DNA of 64,000 nt from Cognatiluteimonas lumbrici. GTDB taxonomy: Bacteria; Pseudomonadota; Gammaproteobacteria; Xanthomonadales; Xanthomonadaceae. A program made the position numbers and the translations under genes. Below, in pieces: positions 27,009-36,676 of the stretch. The notes beneath the pieces are model-generated. The model was not told where the DNA came from. It searched no databases and saw only the letters and a program-made list of their open reading frames with translations. Numbering within the stretch: the first letter of the stretch is position 1; each line of letters begins with the position of its first letter. The stretch is taken from contig NZ_ML636798.1 of the NCBI RefSeq assembly GCF_006476065.1, forward strand, positions 1,872,207 to 1,936,206. Reading direction: 5' to 3'.

Positions 27009-27073
27009 GGCAGGTCTCCGGTTCGGTTGCCCGCAGGGTCCGCCGCCCCCATCTCATGGCCCGCGACTCCCAT

Positions 27074-27121
27074 TGTGGGAGCGCGCCTTGCGCGCGATCG
27101 CGGCCAAGGGCCGCTCCCACA
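27074..27121. repeat. REP-like palindromic element before the first S9 peptidase gene
   Basis: TGTGGGAGCGCGCC... to ...GGCCGCTCCCACA, 48 bases with GCGATCGC in the middle. It is the near-exact reverse complement of the element at 34555-34603 (one base longer). Partial copies of its right arm (AAGGGCCGCTCC, AAGGGCCGC) follow to 27143. Confidence 0.85.
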
Positions 27122-27194
27122 AGGGCCGCTCCAACAAGGGCCGCCGTGGTAGCGTTGGCGGTTCGATGAAACCCCCATTGCTGGAGCCTGTTGC

Positions 27195-29330
27195 ATGCCC
27201 AAGCTGACGTCCGCCTGCCGCGCGCTTGCCGCCGCGGGCCTGGTCGCCTCGACCGCCGCCTTCGCCGTTCCGGCCCTCGCCGCAGACCAGGAGAACCCCG
27301 CCGTGGCCGAGACCACCCCCGCTGATCCCTGGGCCTGGCTCGAGGACGTCACCGGCGACAAGGCCCTCGGCTGGGCTCGCGCCCAGAACGCGCGCACCGA
27401 CGCCGAGCTGGCGCAGGGCCCCGAGTTCGAGAAGCTCAAGGCCGACATCCTCGCGATCCTCGATTCCGACGCCAAGATCCCGGGCGTCCAGAAGATCGGC
27501 GACTACTACTACAACTTCTGGAAGGACGCGCAGCACGAGCGCGGCCTGTGGCGCCGCACCACGCTCGAGGAGTACCGCAAGCCCGAGCCGGAGTGGGAGA
27601 CCGTCATCGACCTCGACGCGCTCAGCGCCGCCGAGGGCGAGAACTGGGTGTGGCACGGCGCCGACTGCCTGCGCCCCGCCTACGACCGCTGCCTGGTCGC
27701 GCTCTCGCGCGGCGGCGCCGACGCCGACGTCACCCGCGAGTTCGACATGACCGCGAAGCAGTGGGTCGAGGGCGGCTTCTTCCGGCCCGAGGCCAAGGGC
27801 GGCACCAGCTGGATCGATCGCGACACGCTGTTCGTGTTCACGGATTTCGGCGACGGCAGCATGACCTCGTCCGGCTACCCGCGGATCGTCAAGAAGTGGA
27901 AGCGCGGCACCCCGCTGGAAGCCGCGGAGGTGGTCTACGAAGGCACCGCGGACGACATGTACATCGCCGGCTACCACGACGACACGCCCGGCCATGAGCG
28001 CAACTTCGTCAGCCGCACCATCGCCTTCTACAACGACGAGCTGTACCTGCTGCGCGACGACGGCGAGCTGGTGAAGATCGACGCGCCGAACTCGGCCAGC
28101 AAGTCGGTGCACAAGGACTGGCTGCTGCTGCAGCCGCGCGAGCCGATGACCGTCGGCAGCACCACCTACCCGGCGGGTTCGCTGCTGGTTGCCGACTTCG
28201 ACGACTACATGTCGGGCAAGCGCGGGTTCGAGGTCCTGTTCCAGCCCACCGAGACCACCTCGCTCGACGCCTACACCTGGACGAAGTCGCACCTGGTGCT
28301 GAACGTGCTCGACGACGTCAAGAACCGCCTGCGCGTGCTGACCCCGGGCGAAGGCGGCTGGACCGCCTCGGAATTCGTCGGCGCGCCCGACATCGGCACC
28401 ATCGGCGTGCGCGCCGTGGACCGCGACGAGAGCGACGCGGTGTGGCTGACCGCCACCGACTACATCACCCCGACCACGCTGTCGATCGCCGAGATCGGCA
28501 AGCAGCCCGAGCAGCTCAAGTCCATGCCGGTGTTCTTCGACGCTTCCGGCCTGGAGATGGAGCAGCGCTTCGCCACCAGCGAGGACGGCACCCGCGTGCC
28601 GTACTTCATCGTGCACCGCAAGGACATGCCGCGCGACGGCAGGCAGCCGACCCTGCTGTACGGCTACGGCGGCTTCGAGGTCTCGCTGACCCCGGCCTAC
28701 TCGGGCGCCATCGGCAAGGGCTGGCTCGAGAAGGGCGGCGTCTACGTGGTCGCCAACATCCGCGGCGGCGGCGAGTACGGCCCGCGCTGGCACCAGGCCG
28801 CGCTCAAGCAGAACCGGCACAAGGCCTACGAGGACTTCGCCGCGGTCGCCAAGGCGCTGGTCGCCGACGGCATCACCTCGCCGGAGCACCTGGGCATCAT
28901 GGGCGGCAGCAACGGCGGCCTGCTCACCGGCAACATGCTGACGCAGTACCCGGAGCTGTTCGGCGCGGTCGTGATCCAGGTGCCGCTGCTCGACATGAAG
29001 CGCTACAGCCACCTGCTGGCCGGCGCTTCGTGGATGGCCGAGTACGGCGATCCCGACACCGCCGACTGGGAGTACATCAAGACGTTCTCGCCGTACCACC
29101 TGTTCGATGCGTCGAAGGACTATCCGGCAACCTTCATCTGGACCACCACGCGCGACGACCGCGTGCACCCGGGCCACGCGCGCAAGATGGCGGCCAGGAT
29201 GCTCGAGGCCGACAAGGACGTGCGCTACTACGAGAACACCGAGGGCGGCCACGGCGCCGGCGCCACCAACGCGCAGCAGGCGCACGTGTGGGCGCTGACC
29301 TACCGGTTCCTGTGGAGGGAGCTTCAATGA
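27195..29330 (+). CDS. Secreted prolyl-oligopeptidase family S9 peptidase
   Basis: 711 residues. The signal peptide ('RALAAAGLVASTAAFAVPALA') indicates export. The S9A beta-propeller (about 75-450) precedes the alpha/beta-hydrolase catalytic domain with 'GGSNGG' (S572), 'TRDDRVHPGH' (D655) and 'GGHGAG' (H686). 'YGYGGFEVSLTP' and 'NIRGGGEYGPRWHQ' are hallmark strands. It should cleave short peptides after proline or similar residues in the periplasm. It stands directly before the oligopeptidase B gene, a tandem of two S9 clades. Its own promoter is not obvious; a palindromic repeat lies upstream. Confidence 0.88.
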   Translation: MPKLTSACRALAAAGLVASTAAFAVPALAADQENPAVAETTPADPWAWLEDVTGDKALGWARAQNARTDAELAQGPEFEKLKADILAILDSDAKIPGVQKIGDYYYNFWKDAQHERGLWRRTTLEEYRKPEPEWETVIDLDALSAAEGENWVWHGADCLRPAYDRCLVALSRGGADADVTREFDMTAKQWVEGGFFRPEAKGGTSWIDRDTLFVFTDFGDGSMTSSGYPRIVKKWKRGTPLEAAEVVYEGTADDMYIAGYHDDTPGHERNFVSRTIAFYNDELYLLRDDGELVKIDAPNSASKSVHKDWLLLQPREPMTVGSTTYPAGSLLVADFDDYMSGKRGFEVLFQPTETTSLDAYTWTKSHLVLNVLDDVKNRLRVLTPGEGGWTASEFVGAPDIGTIGVRAVDRDESDAVWLTATDYITPTTLSIAEIGKQPEQLKSMPVFFDASGLEMEQRFATSEDGTRVPYFIVHRKDMPRDGRQPTLLYGYGGFEVSLTPAYSGAIGKGWLEKGGVYVVANIRGGGEYGPRWHQAALKQNRHKAYEDFAAVAKALVADGITSPEHLGIMGGSNGGLLTGNMLTQYPELFGAVVIQVPLLDMKRYSHLLAGASWMAEYGDPDTADWEYIKTFSPYHLFDASKDYPATFIWTTTRDDRVHPGHARKMAARMLEADKDVRYYENTEGGHGAGATNAQQAHVWALTYRFLWRELQ

Positions 29331-29336
29331 CGTCGG

Positions 29337-29368
29337 GACGCGGCACGAGCGCCGCTCCGACCGGAGCG
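29337..29368. repeat. Possible degenerate REP arm between the two S9 peptidase genes
   Basis: The gap holds GCGGCACGAGCGCCGCTCC, similar to the right arm GCGGCGCGAGCGCCGCTCC at 5306-5324. Too diverged to be certain. Confidence 0.35.
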
Positions 29369-29370
29369 CC

Positions 29371-31464
29371 ATGAGCACCACGCCGCCGGACGTCGAGCAG
29401 CGCCCGCACCAGGTCCGCGCCCCCTTCGGCGCGGTCCGCGACGACGCCTACTACTGGCTGCGCGACGACCAGCGCGCACGGCCGGAGGTGATCGCCTACC
29501 TCGAGGCCGAGAACGCCCACGCCGACGCGGTGATGGCGCCGCTGAAGCCGCTGCAGGACGCGCTGTACGAAGAGTTCGTCGGCCGCATCAAGCAGGACGA
29601 CGCCAGCGTCCCCTACCGCGAGCGCGGCTGGTGGTACTACACCCGCTACGAGACCGGTCAGGACTATCCGGTGCACGCGCGCCGGCGCGACGCGCAGGGG
29701 ATGGACGCGCTCGCGGTGCAGCGCGACGTCGAGGCGGGCGCGCCCGGCGAGCAGGTGCTGCTCGACGTCAACGCGATGGCCGCCGGCAAGGACTACTTCA
29801 GCGTCGGCGACTACGAGGTCAGCCAGGACAACCGCGTGCTGGCCTGGGCCGAGGACGCCGTCGGCCGCCGCCAGTACACGATCCGCTTCCGCGACCTCGA
29901 GACCGGGGAGGTCCATCCGGACGTGATCGATGGCGTGTCGCCCAACCTGGTCTGGGCCGACGACAACCGGACCCTGTTCTACGTCGAGAACGACCCGGAG
30001 ACGCTGCTCACCGTGCGCGTGCGCAAGCACGTGCTCGGCACGCCGGTGGCCGACGATCCGGTCGTGTACGAGGAGCACGACGACAGCTTCTACATGGGCG
30101 TGGACCGCACCCGCGACGACCGCTTCATCTGCATCGAGGTCGAGAGCACGGTCTCCAGCGAGCTGCGCTGCGCGCCGGCCGCCGATCCGCGCGAGTTCAC
30201 CGTGCTGGCCCCGCGCGAGCGCGACGTCGAGTACCAGGCCGACCACCTCGGCGACCGCTGGGTGATCCGCACCAACGACGCCGGCGCCAGCAACTTCAAG
30301 CTGGTGACCGCGCCCACGGACGCCACCTCGCGCGCGCAATGGACCGACCTGGTGCCGCACCGCGAGGACGTCTACATCGAGGACTACGACCTGTTCGACG
30401 GCTTCATCGCCATCGGGGAGCGCAGCGGCGGGCTGGAGCGCATCCGCATCCTGCGCGACGGTGCCGAGGAATTCGTCAAGGCCGACGAGGACGCCTACTC
30501 GATGGGCCTGGACGTCAACTCCGAGCCCGACAGCGAGTGGCTGCGCTACGGCTACACCTCGATGACCACGCCGGAGACCACGTACGAGATGAACGTGCGC
30601 ACCGGCGAGCGCCGCCTGCTCAAGCAGCAGCCGGTGCCCGGTTACGACGCGTCCCTGTACGAGACGCAGCGCCTGTGGGCGACCGCGCGCGACGGCACGA
30701 AGGTCCCGGTGTCGTTGGTCTACCGCAAGGGCTACGTGCCGGACGGCACCGGCGCGCTGCTGCAGTACGCGTACGGGAGCTACGGCCACTCGATCGATCC
30801 GTCCTTCAGCAGCACCGCGGTGAGCCTGCTCGACCGCGGGGTGGCCTACGCCATCGCCCACATCCGCGGCGGCCAGGAGATGGGCCGCGCCTGGTACGAC
30901 GACGGCAAGCTGCTCAACAAGAAGAACACCTTCACCGACTTCATCGACGTCACCGACTTCCTCGTGCGCGAGGGCTGGGCCGCACCCGGGCGGGTGGCCG
31001 CGCACGGCGGCAGCGCCGGCGGCCTGCTGATGGGCGCGATCGCCAACATGGCGCCGGACCGCTACCGGGTGATCCTGTCGCAGGTGCCGTTCGTGGACGT
31101 GGTCACGACCATGCTCGACCCGAGCATCCCGCTGACCACCAACGAGTACGACGAGTGGGGCAACCCGGAGCAGCGCGAGTACTACGACTACATGCTCTCG
31201 TACTCGCCGTACGACAACCTGGCGAAGCAGGCCTACCCGGCGATGTTCATCGGCACCGGGCTGTGGGACTCGCAGGTGCAGTACTGGGAGCCGGCCAAGT
31301 ACGTGGCGAAGCTGCGCGACCTCGACACCGGCGATGGCCCGATCGTGTTCCGGACCAACATGGACGCCGGCCACGGCGGCAAGTCCGGGCGCTTCCGCCG
31401 CTACCGCGAGCTGGCCGAGATGTACGCGTTCGCGCTCGACCGGCTCGGCGTCGCCGGCGAGTAG
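29371..31464 (+). CDS. ptrB: Oligopeptidase B (protease II)
   Basis: 697 residues, cytoplasmic (no signal). It cleaves short peptides after Lys and Arg. 'LRDDQRARPEVIAYLEAEN' at the N-terminus is the S9A entry block of PtrB; the propeller follows, then the catalytic domain with 'HGGSAGG' (S548), 'IRGGQEMGRAWYDDGKL' and the C-terminal His in 'GHGGKSGRF'. The acidic S1-determining residues are in the expected region but I did not map them. Starts 41 bases after the upstream S9 gene and probably shares its transcript. Confidence 0.9.
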   Translation: MSTTPPDVEQRPHQVRAPFGAVRDDAYYWLRDDQRARPEVIAYLEAENAHADAVMAPLKPLQDALYEEFVGRIKQDDASVPYRERGWWYYTRYETGQDYPVHARRRDAQGMDALAVQRDVEAGAPGEQVLLDVNAMAAGKDYFSVGDYEVSQDNRVLAWAEDAVGRRQYTIRFRDLETGEVHPDVIDGVSPNLVWADDNRTLFYVENDPETLLTVRVRKHVLGTPVADDPVVYEEHDDSFYMGVDRTRDDRFICIEVESTVSSELRCAPAADPREFTVLAPRERDVEYQADHLGDRWVIRTNDAGASNFKLVTAPTDATSRAQWTDLVPHREDVYIEDYDLFDGFIAIGERSGGLERIRILRDGAEEFVKADEDAYSMGLDVNSEPDSEWLRYGYTSMTTPETTYEMNVRTGERRLLKQQPVPGYDASLYETQRLWATARDGTKVPVSLVYRKGYVPDGTGALLQYAYGSYGHSIDPSFSSTAVSLLDRGVAYAIAHIRGGQEMGRAWYDDGKLLNKKNTFTDFIDVTDFLVREGWAAPGRVAAHGGSAGGLLMGAIANMAPDRYRVILSQVPFVDVVTTMLDPSIPLTTNEYDEWGNPEQREYYDYMLSYSPYDNLAKQAYPAMFIGTGLWDSQVQYWEPAKYVAKLRDLDTGDGPIVFRTNMDAGHGGKSGRFRRYRELAEMYAFALDRLGVAGE

Positions 31465-31467
31465 CCG

Positions 31468-31824
31468 ATGCGCTGGGCGTGGTGGCTGCTGGCCTACGCC
31501 GCGCTGGCGCTGGGCATCGTCGGCATCGTGGTGCCCGGGCTGCCGACGGTGCCGTTCGTGCTGCTGTCGGCGTTCGCCGCCGCGCGCGGTTCGGAACGGC
31601 TGCACGCCTGGCTGCTGGCGCATCCGCGCTTCGGGCCGATGATCCGCGACTGGCAGTCGCAGGGCGCGGTGAGCCGCAAGGCGAAATGGCTGGCCACCGT
31701 GATGATGGCGGTGGCGGCCGTGGTGATGTTCCTGACCGCGCCGGAATGGTGGATGGCCGCGACCGGCACCGGGATCATGGCGGTCACCGCCACCTGGCTG
31801 TGGCTGCGCCCGGAACCACGCTGA
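31468..31824 (+). CDS. DUF454 inner-membrane protein (YbaN-like)
   Basis: 118 residues with four hydrophobic stretches in two pairs. The family signature 'GIVGIVVPGLPTVPFVLLSAF' (positions 16-36, split here only by Gly/Pro) and 'HPRFGPMIRDWQ' are present. YbaN-type proteins are widespread inner-membrane proteins of unknown function. The ATG is 3 bases after the ptrB stop, so it belongs to that unit. Confidence 0.8.
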   Translation: MRWAWWLLAYAALALGIVGIVVPGLPTVPFVLLSAFAAARGSERLHAWLLAHPRFGPMIRDWQSQGAVSRKAKWLATVMMAVAAVVMFLTAPEWWMAATGTGIMAVTATWLWLRPEPR

Positions 31825-31841
31825 CCCGGGCGACGCCGCGC

Positions 31842-31847
31842 TACACT
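31842..31847 (+). promoter_or_regulatory. -10 hexamer of lptM, leaderless configuration
   Basis: TACACT ends 6 bases before the lptM ATG. This would be the promoter of lptM-dapF-DUF484-xerC. Confidence 0.4.
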
Positions 31848-31853
31848 CGGCGC

Positions 31854-32114
31854 ATGGACAAGCCCGCCCCCCGGATCGTTCTCCCGCTGGCCCTCGCGGC
31901 CGCCGTCCTCCTGCTCGCGGCCTGCGGCAACAAGGGGCCGCTGACCCATGTCGCCGAACCGCCGCCGGTCGTGCCGATGGAGGTGGACGACACCCTCCCT
32001 GACACCACCCCGCCCGAGCAGCCGCCGGCCACCGACGTGGCGGTGCCGCCGCCCGCGGACGACATCGACGAGACCCCGCCGCCGCCGGCGACCGGCGACG
32101 ACGACGGCGGCTGA
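31854..32114 (+). CDS. lptM: LptM-like lipoprotein (YifL)
   Basis: 86 residues. Lipobox 'LAAC' is followed by the LptM hallmark 'CGNKGPL' and then a Pro/Asp-rich unstructured tail. In E. coli LptM assists oxidative maturation and assembly of LptD in the LPS export pore. The gene stands directly before dapF exactly as yifL does in E. coli, with DUF484 and xerC after it. The tail is longer than the E. coli protein's and highly acidic. Confidence 0.75.
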   Translation: MDKPAPRIVLPLALAAAVLLLAACGNKGPLTHVAEPPPVVPMEVDDTLPDTTPPEQPPATDVAVPPPADDIDETPPPPATGDDDGG

Positions 32115-32117
32115 GCG

Positions 32118-32969
32118 ATGCCGGCAGGGCCGCGCCCGCCGTTGCGCTTCAGCAAGATGCATGGCGCCGGCAACGACTTCGTGGTGCTCGACCTGCGCGA
32201 CGGCACCCCGCCGCCCGATGCCGCGCTCGGCCGCGCGCTGGGCGACCGCCACAAGGGCGTCGGCTGCGACCAGATCCTGACCATCGAGCCGCCGCGCAGC
32301 GCCGGCGCGGTGGCCTCGTACCGGATCTGGAACTCCGACGGCAGTGCCGCGATCCAGTGCGGCAACGGCGCACGCTGCGTCGCCGCGTGGCTGGTGCGCG
32401 ATGGCAGCGCGCGCGGCGAACGCTTCGAGGTGGACAGCCCGTCCGGCACCCATCCGGTGGAGGTGCTCGGCGACGGCGAGTACCGGATCGAGATGGGGCG
32501 GCCGCGGTTCGAGCTGGCGGACATTCCGCTGCACGGCTTCGGGGAAGTCCGCGACGCCTACGAGCTCGAGCTCGACGGCACCCGCGTGGTTTTCGGCGCG
32601 GTCGCGGTCGGCAACCCGCACGCGGTGGTCGAGGTGGCGGATGTCGCCGCGGCGCCGGTGCAAATCCTGGGGCCGGCCCTGCAGCGCAGCGGCGCGTTCC
32701 CGGAGTCGGTCAACGTCGGCTTCGCGGAAGTGGTGTCGCGCGACGCGATCCGGCTGCGCGTATACGAACGCGGCGCGGGCGAGACCCTGGCCTGCGGCAG
32801 CGGCGCCTGCGCCGCCGCGGCGGTGCTGATGCGGCGCGGCCGCGTCGCGCGCGAGGTCGCGGTGCAGCTTCCCGGCGGCACGCTGCACATCGGCTGGCGC
32901 GACGACGCGTCCCCGATCACAATGGCGGGGCCGGCGGCATTCGTCTTCGAGGGGGAGTTCGGTCCATGA
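32118..32969 (+). CDS. dapF: Diaminopimelate epimerase
   Basis: 283 residues. It converts LL- to meso-diaminopimelate for lysine and peptidoglycan. The two catalytic Cys motifs are 'CGNGARC' (C81) and 'LACGSGAC' (C226), related by the two-fold domain repeat; '[10 protein letters not shown]' opens the protein and 'GNPHAVV' lies between. ATG 3 bases after the lptM stop; its stop overlaps the next ATG (ATGA). Confidence 0.95.
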   Translation: MPAGPRPPLRFSKMHGAGNDFVVLDLRDGTPPPDAALGRALGDRHKGVGCDQILTIEPPRSAGAVASYRIWNSDGSAAIQCGNGARCVAAWLVRDGSARGERFEVDSPSGTHPVEVLGDGEYRIEMGRPRFELADIPLHGFGEVRDAYELELDGTRVVFGAVAVGNPHAVVEVADVAAAPVQILGPALQRSGAFPESVNVGFAEVVSRDAIRLRVYERGAGETLACGSGACAAAAVLMRRGRVAREVAVQLPGGTLHIGWRDDASPITMAGPAAFVFEGEFGP

Positions 32970-33652
32970 GCGAAAAACTCGGCGCGCACGAAGTCGCCGC
33001 CTTCCTGCGCCGGCACCCGAAGTTCCTGCAGCAGTTCCCGGACCTCGCGCTGAGCATGGTGGTGCCGCGCGAGGAGGGGCCGGCGGCATCGCTGGCCAGC
33101 TACCAGCTCGAGGTGCTGCGCGACAAGAACCGCGAGCTGTCGCGGCGGTTGCAGGAACTGTTCGCCAACGCGCAGGAGAACGAGCGCCTGGCCGTGCGCA
33201 CGCACCAGCTCACGCTGGCGCTGATGAAGCAGTCCAGCGCCGCCGACGCGCTGCGCGCGATGGCGGCCTCGCTGGCCGAGGATTTCCAGGGCGACCTGGT
33301 GCGGATCGTGCTGTTCGACGCCGTGGACGGGGTCGACGACGTCGACTGGCTGCGCATCGCCGCGCGCAACGACGCCGGCCTCGAGGCGTTCCGCGACTGC
33401 CTCGCCGACGGCAACCCGCTGTGCGGACGCCTGCAGCCGGAGAAGAACGCCTTCCTGTACGGCGACCGCGTCGAGGAGGTGCAGTCGAGCGCGCTGGTGC
33501 CGCTGGCCGCCGGCGACGCCAGCCCGATCGGCCTGCTGGCGGTCGGCAGCCGCGATCCCAACCGGTTCTACCCGGGCATGGGCACCCTGTTCCTGCGCAT
33601 GATGGGCGAGGCCCTCGCCACCGCCCTCCAGCGCTACCGGAACCCCCGATAG
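32966..33652 (+). CDS. DUF484 family protein (YigA-like)
   Basis: 228 residues. N-terminal '[18 protein letters not shown]' is the family marker, followed by a short coiled-coil (about 50-85) and a GAF-like domain with 'SALVPLAAG' and '[18 protein letters not shown]'. The role is unknown; the gene is nearly always between dapF and xerC. The ATG overlaps the dapF stop. Its TAG stop is the first triplet of a palindromic repeat. Confidence 0.85.
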   Translation: MSEKLGAHEVAAFLRRHPKFLQQFPDLALSMVVPREEGPAASLASYQLEVLRDKNRELSRRLQELFANAQENERLAVRTHQLTLALMKQSSAADALRAMAASLAEDFQGDLVRIVLFDAVDGVDDVDWLRIAARNDAGLEAFRDCLADGNPLCGRLQPEKNAFLYGDRVEEVQSSALVPLAAGDASPIGLLAVGSRDPNRFYPGMGTLFLRMMGEALATALQRYRNPR

Positions 33653-33674
33653 GAGCGGCGCTTGCGCCGCGACC
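33650..33674. repeat. REP-like element across the DUF484/xerC junction
   Basis: TAGGAGCGGCGCTTGCGCCGCGACC. The TAG is the stop codon of the DUF484 gene, GGAG can act as Shine-Dalgarno, and the central TTG is the first possible start of xerC. The same sequence occurs at 54121 and 63459 and as a pair at 5255-5328. Confidence 0.85.
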
Positions 33675-34546
33675 AGCCAGTGCAGCAATACCTCGACCAC
33701 CTCGCGGTCGAGCGCCAGCTCTCGCCCAACACCCTGGACGGCTATCGCCGCGACCTCGACGCGCTGTCGGCCTTTGCCGATGGTCGCGGGCAGGAGCCGG
33801 AAGCGCTCGGCAGCGAGGACATCCGCGCCTTCGTCGCCGACGGGCATCGCCGCGGGCTATCGCCGAAGAGCCTGCAGCGGCGCCTGTCCGCGGTACGCAG
33901 CTTCTACCGGTGGCTGCTCAGGCACGGCCGCGTGAAGGCCAATCCGGCGGCCGCGGTGCGCGCGCCCAAGGCACCCCGCAAGCTGCCGCAGGTGCTGGAC
34001 CCGGACGAGGCGAGGGCGCTGGTCGAAGTGCCCACCGACGCGCCGCTGGGCCTGCGCGACCGCGCCCTGCTGGAGCTGTTCTATTCCTCCGGCCTGCGCC
34101 TCTCGGAACTGTGCGCGCTGCGCTGGCACGACCTCGACCTCGCGGAGGGCCTGGTCACGGTGCTCGGCAAGGGCCGCAAGCAGCGCACCGTGCCGGTGGG
34201 CTCGCACGCCTGCCGGGCGCTGGCCGAATGGCGCAGCGACAGCGGCGGCAAGGACGACGCCCCGGTGTTCCCCGGCCGCAACGGCCCGATCACCCCACGC
34301 GCGGTGCAGCTGCGCCTGCGCCAGCTCGCGCAGCGCCAGGGCCTGTTCAAGCGCGTGCACCCGCACCTGCTGCGGCACTCGTTCGCCAGCCACGTGCTGG
34401 AATCCTCGGGCGACCTGCGCGCGGTGCAGGAGCTGCTCGGCCACGCCGACATCGCCACCACCCAGATCTACACCCACCTGGACTACCAGCACCTGGCCCG
34501 CGTCTACGACGCCGCCCATCCGCGCGCCAAGCGCAAGAAGGTGTAG
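33662..34546 (+). CDS. xerC: Tyrosine recombinase XerC
   Basis: 294 residues from the TTG inside the repeat; the GTG at 33680 (288 residues, '[15 protein letters not shown]') is a strong alternative. XerC with XerD resolves chromosome dimers at dif. The SAM-like core-binding domain (1-90) has '[20 protein letters not shown]'. The catalytic domain holds Arg in '[10 protein letters not shown]', Lys in 'LGKGRKQR', His-x-x-Arg in '[10 protein letters not shown]', the second His in 'LLGHADI' and the nucleophile in 'TQIYTH'. The order after DUF484 matches E. coli. The TAG stop falls in another TGTAGGAG sequence. Confidence 0.93.
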   Translation: MRRDQPVQQYLDHLAVERQLSPNTLDGYRRDLDALSAFADGRGQEPEALGSEDIRAFVADGHRRGLSPKSLQRRLSAVRSFYRWLLRHGRVKANPAAAVRAPKAPRKLPQVLDPDEARALVEVPTDAPLGLRDRALLELFYSSGLRLSELCALRWHDLDLAEGLVTVLGKGRKQRTVPVGSHACRALAEWRSDSGGKDDAPVFPGRNGPITPRAVQLRLRQLAQRQGLFKRVHPHLLRHSFASHVLESSGDLRAVQELLGHADIATTQIYTHLDYQHLARVYDAAHPRAKRKKV

Positions 34547-34554
34547 GAGCAGTC

Positions 34555-34603
34555 TGTGGGAGCGGCCCCTTGGCCGCGATCGCGCGCAAGGCGCGCTCCC
34601 ACA
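34555..34603. repeat. REP-like palindromic element between xerC and hslV
   Basis: TGTGGGAGCGGCC... to ...GCGCGCTCCCACA, 49 bases. It is the inverted near-copy of the 27074-27121 element, one base longer. A short TGTAGGAG lies just before it and includes the xerC stop codon. Confidence 0.85.
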
Positions 34604-34610
34604 GGGAGGC

Positions 34611-34639
34611 CTTGTCTGTCCGCCCTGCCATCCCCACCT
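34611..34639 (+). promoter_or_regulatory. Sigma-32 (RpoH)-like promoter before hslVU
   Basis: CTTGTCT (34611-34617), 14 bases, then CCCCACCT (34632-34639). The consensus is CTTGAAA, 11-15 bases, CCCCATNT. The -10 matches 7 of 8 positions and the -35 at least the CTTG core. hslVU is a classic heat-shock operon. Confidence 0.5.
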
Positions 34640-34666
34640 CTTGGGTTCAGCCCCCGGGAGCCCGTG

Positions 34667-35218
34667 ATGGACCCCAGCCAGAACCCCAACGTCTTCCACG
34701 CCACGACCATCGTCTCGGTGCGCCGCAACGGCAAGGTCGTGGTCGCCGGCGACGGCCAGGTCACGCTCGGCAACACGGTGATGAAGGCCAACGCGCGCAA
34801 GGTGCGCCGCCTCGGCCGCGACGGCCAGGTGCTGGCCGGTTTCGCCGGCGCCGCCGCCGACGCGTTCACGCTGTTCGAACTGTTCGAGGCCAAGCTCGAG
34901 AAGCACGGCCAGCTCACCCGCGCCGCGGTCGAGCTCGCCAAGGACTGGCGCACCGAGCGCCGCTTCGGGAAGCTCGAGGCGCTGCTGGTCGTCGCCGACG
35001 CCGAGACCTCGCTGGTCGTCTCCGGCACCGGCGACGTGATCGAGCCCGAGGACGGCCTGGTCGCGATCGGTTCCGGCGGCAGCTTCGCCCTGGCCGCGGC
35101 GCGCGCGCTGGCCGCGCACACCGAACTGGATGCCAAGGCGATCGCGGAGCATGCGCTGAAGATCGCCGGCGAGATCTGCATCTACACCAACGGCAACATC
35201 GTGGTCGAGGAGCTCTGA
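34667..35218 (+). CDS. hslV: ATP-dependent protease proteolytic subunit HslV (ClpQ)
   Basis: 183 residues. HslV forms a dodecamer with an N-terminal threonine nucleophile and degrades unfolded proteins with HslU. The mature N-terminus is T13 in '[11 protein letters not shown]', leaving a 12-residue propeptide, longer than in E. coli. '[15 protein letters not shown]', '[14 protein letters not shown]' and '[15 protein letters not shown]' are the core blocks. GGGAG precedes the ATG; the upstream extension of the frame runs into the repeat and is rejected. hslU follows by 3 bases. Confidence 0.95.
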   Translation: MDPSQNPNVFHATTIVSVRRNGKVVVAGDGQVTLGNTVMKANARKVRRLGRDGQVLAGFAGAAADAFTLFELFEAKLEKHGQLTRAAVELAKDWRTERRFGKLEALLVVADAETSLVVSGTGDVIEPEDGLVAIGSGGSFALAAARALAAHTELDAKAIAEHALKIAGEICIYTNGNIVVEEL

Positions 35219-35221
35219 CCG

Positions 35222-36613
35222 ATGCAAAAACTGGAGAACACCTCCGCCACCATGACCCCGCGCGAGATCGTGCAGGAGCTGGACAAGCACATCGTCGGCC
35301 AGCAGGACGCCAAGCGCGCGGTCGCGATCGCGCTGCGCAACCGCTGGCGGCGCATGCAGCTCGCGCCGGAGCTGCGCAACGAAGTGATGCCGAAGAACAT
35401 CCTGATGATCGGCCCCACCGGCGTCGGCAAGACCGAGATCGCGCGCCGCCTGGCGACCCTGGCCAACGCGCCGTTCGTCAAGGTCGAAGCGACCCGCTTC
35501 ACCGAGGTCGGTTACGTCGGCAAGGACGTCGAGCAGATCATCCGCGACCTCGCCGACACCGCGGTCAAGCTGTACCGCGAGCAGGCCAAGCAGCGCGTGC
35601 GCACGCAGGCCGAGGAGCGCGCCGAGGACCGCATCCTCGACGCACTGCTGCCGCGCCGGGAAGTGCCGGCGAGCGGCTTCGGCTTCGGCAACTCCGCCAC
35701 CGTGGACATCGGCGCCGAGCCGTCCGCGCAGGGCAACGACAGCGAGACCCGCGCCAAGCTGCGCCGCCGCCTGCGCGCCGGCGAGCTAGACGAGCGCGAG
35801 ATCGAGCTGGAGCTGGCCGCCAACGTCGGCGTGGACATCATGACCCCGCCCGGCATGGAGGAGATGGGCCAGCAGTTGCGGCAGATGTTCTCCAACCTGG
35901 GCGGCGGCAGGACCAGCAAGCGCAGCATGACCATCGCCGCCGCGCGTCCGCTGCTGGTGGAGGAGGAGGCGTCGAAGCTGGTCAACGAGGACGAGGTGCG
36001 CGAGGCCGCGATCGAAGCCTGCGAGCAGCACGGCATCGTGTTCCTCGACGAGATCGACAAGGTCGCCAAGCGCAGCGAGGGCATGGGTGCGGACGTCAGC
36101 CGCGAGGGCGTGCAGCGCGACCTGCTGCCGCTGGTCGAAGGCTCCACGGTCAGCACCAAGTACGGACCGGTGAAGACCGACCACATCCTGTTCATCGCCT
36201 CCGGCGCGTTCCACCTGGCCAAGCCGAGCGACCTGATCCCGGAAATGCAGGGCCGCTTCCCGATCCGCGTCGAACTGGGTGCGCTGAGCAAGGACGACTT
36301 CGTGCGCATCCTCACCGAGCCGCGCGCGGCGCTGACCACCCAGTACCGGGAACTGCTCAGGACCGAGGGCGTGGAACTGGAGTTCGCGCCGGACGCGATC
36401 GACCGCCTCGCGGACATCGCCGCCCAGGTCAACGAGCGCCAGGAGAACATCGGCGCCCGCCGCCTGCACACCGTGCTCGAGCGCCTGCTCGACACCCTCA
36501 GCTACGAGGCCCCCGACCGCGGCGGCGAGCGCATCACCATCGACCGCGCCTACGTCGACGCCCACCTCGGCGAGCTGATGCAGGACCAGGACCTCAGCAA
36601 GTACATCCTCTGA
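35222..36613 (+). CDS. hslU: ATPase subunit HslU (ClpY)
   Basis: 463 residues. An AAA+ unfoldase that feeds HslV. '[16 protein letters not shown]' starts the protein; Walker A 'GPTGVGKTE' spans 64-72 and Walker B is 'IVFLDEIDK', with the pore loop 'GYVGKD'. The intermediate domain (about 110-240) is present in full. The C-terminal 'DLSKYIL' is the tail that inserts into HslV, and it is intact. Short Shine-Dalgarno within the hslV end. Confidence 0.96.
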   Translation: MQKLENTSATMTPREIVQELDKHIVGQQDAKRAVAIALRNRWRRMQLAPELRNEVMPKNILMIGPTGVGKTEIARRLATLANAPFVKVEATRFTEVGYVGKDVEQIIRDLADTAVKLYREQAKQRVRTQAEERAEDRILDALLPRREVPASGFGFGNSATVDIGAEPSAQGNDSETRAKLRRRLRAGELDEREIELELAANVGVDIMTPPGMEEMGQQLRQMFSNLGGGRTSKRSMTIAAARPLLVEEEASKLVNEDEVREAAIEACEQHGIVFLDEIDKVAKRSEGMGADVSREGVQRDLLPLVEGSTVSTKYGPVKTDHILFIASGAFHLAKPSDLIPEMQGRFPIRVELGALSKDDFVRILTEPRAALTTQYRELLRTEGVELEFAPDAIDRLADIAAQVNERQENIGARRLHTVLERLLDTLSYEAPDRGGERITIDRAYVDAHLGELMQDQDLSKYIL

Positions 36614-36620
36614 CCTATTC

Positions 36621-36646
36621 CCTTCTCCCCGCAAGCGGGGAGAAGG
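36621..36646. repeat. Inverted repeat after hslU
   Basis: CCTTCTCCCCGC (36621-36632), two bases, then GCGGGGAGAAGG (36635-36646), a 12-bp perfect stem, followed by GGTGCCCCCAAGGGGC, a second short palindrome. It lies between convergent hslU and the deaminase gene. There is no T tract, so it may be a mobile repeat or a bidirectional structure rather than a standard terminator. Confidence 0.7.
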
Positions 36647-36676
36647 TGCCCCCAAGGGGCGGACGAGGGGCGAGCC

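Noticed and set aside
36621-36675. Standard terminator after hslU
   Set aside because: Strong stem but no T tract on either strand; annotated as repeat instead.
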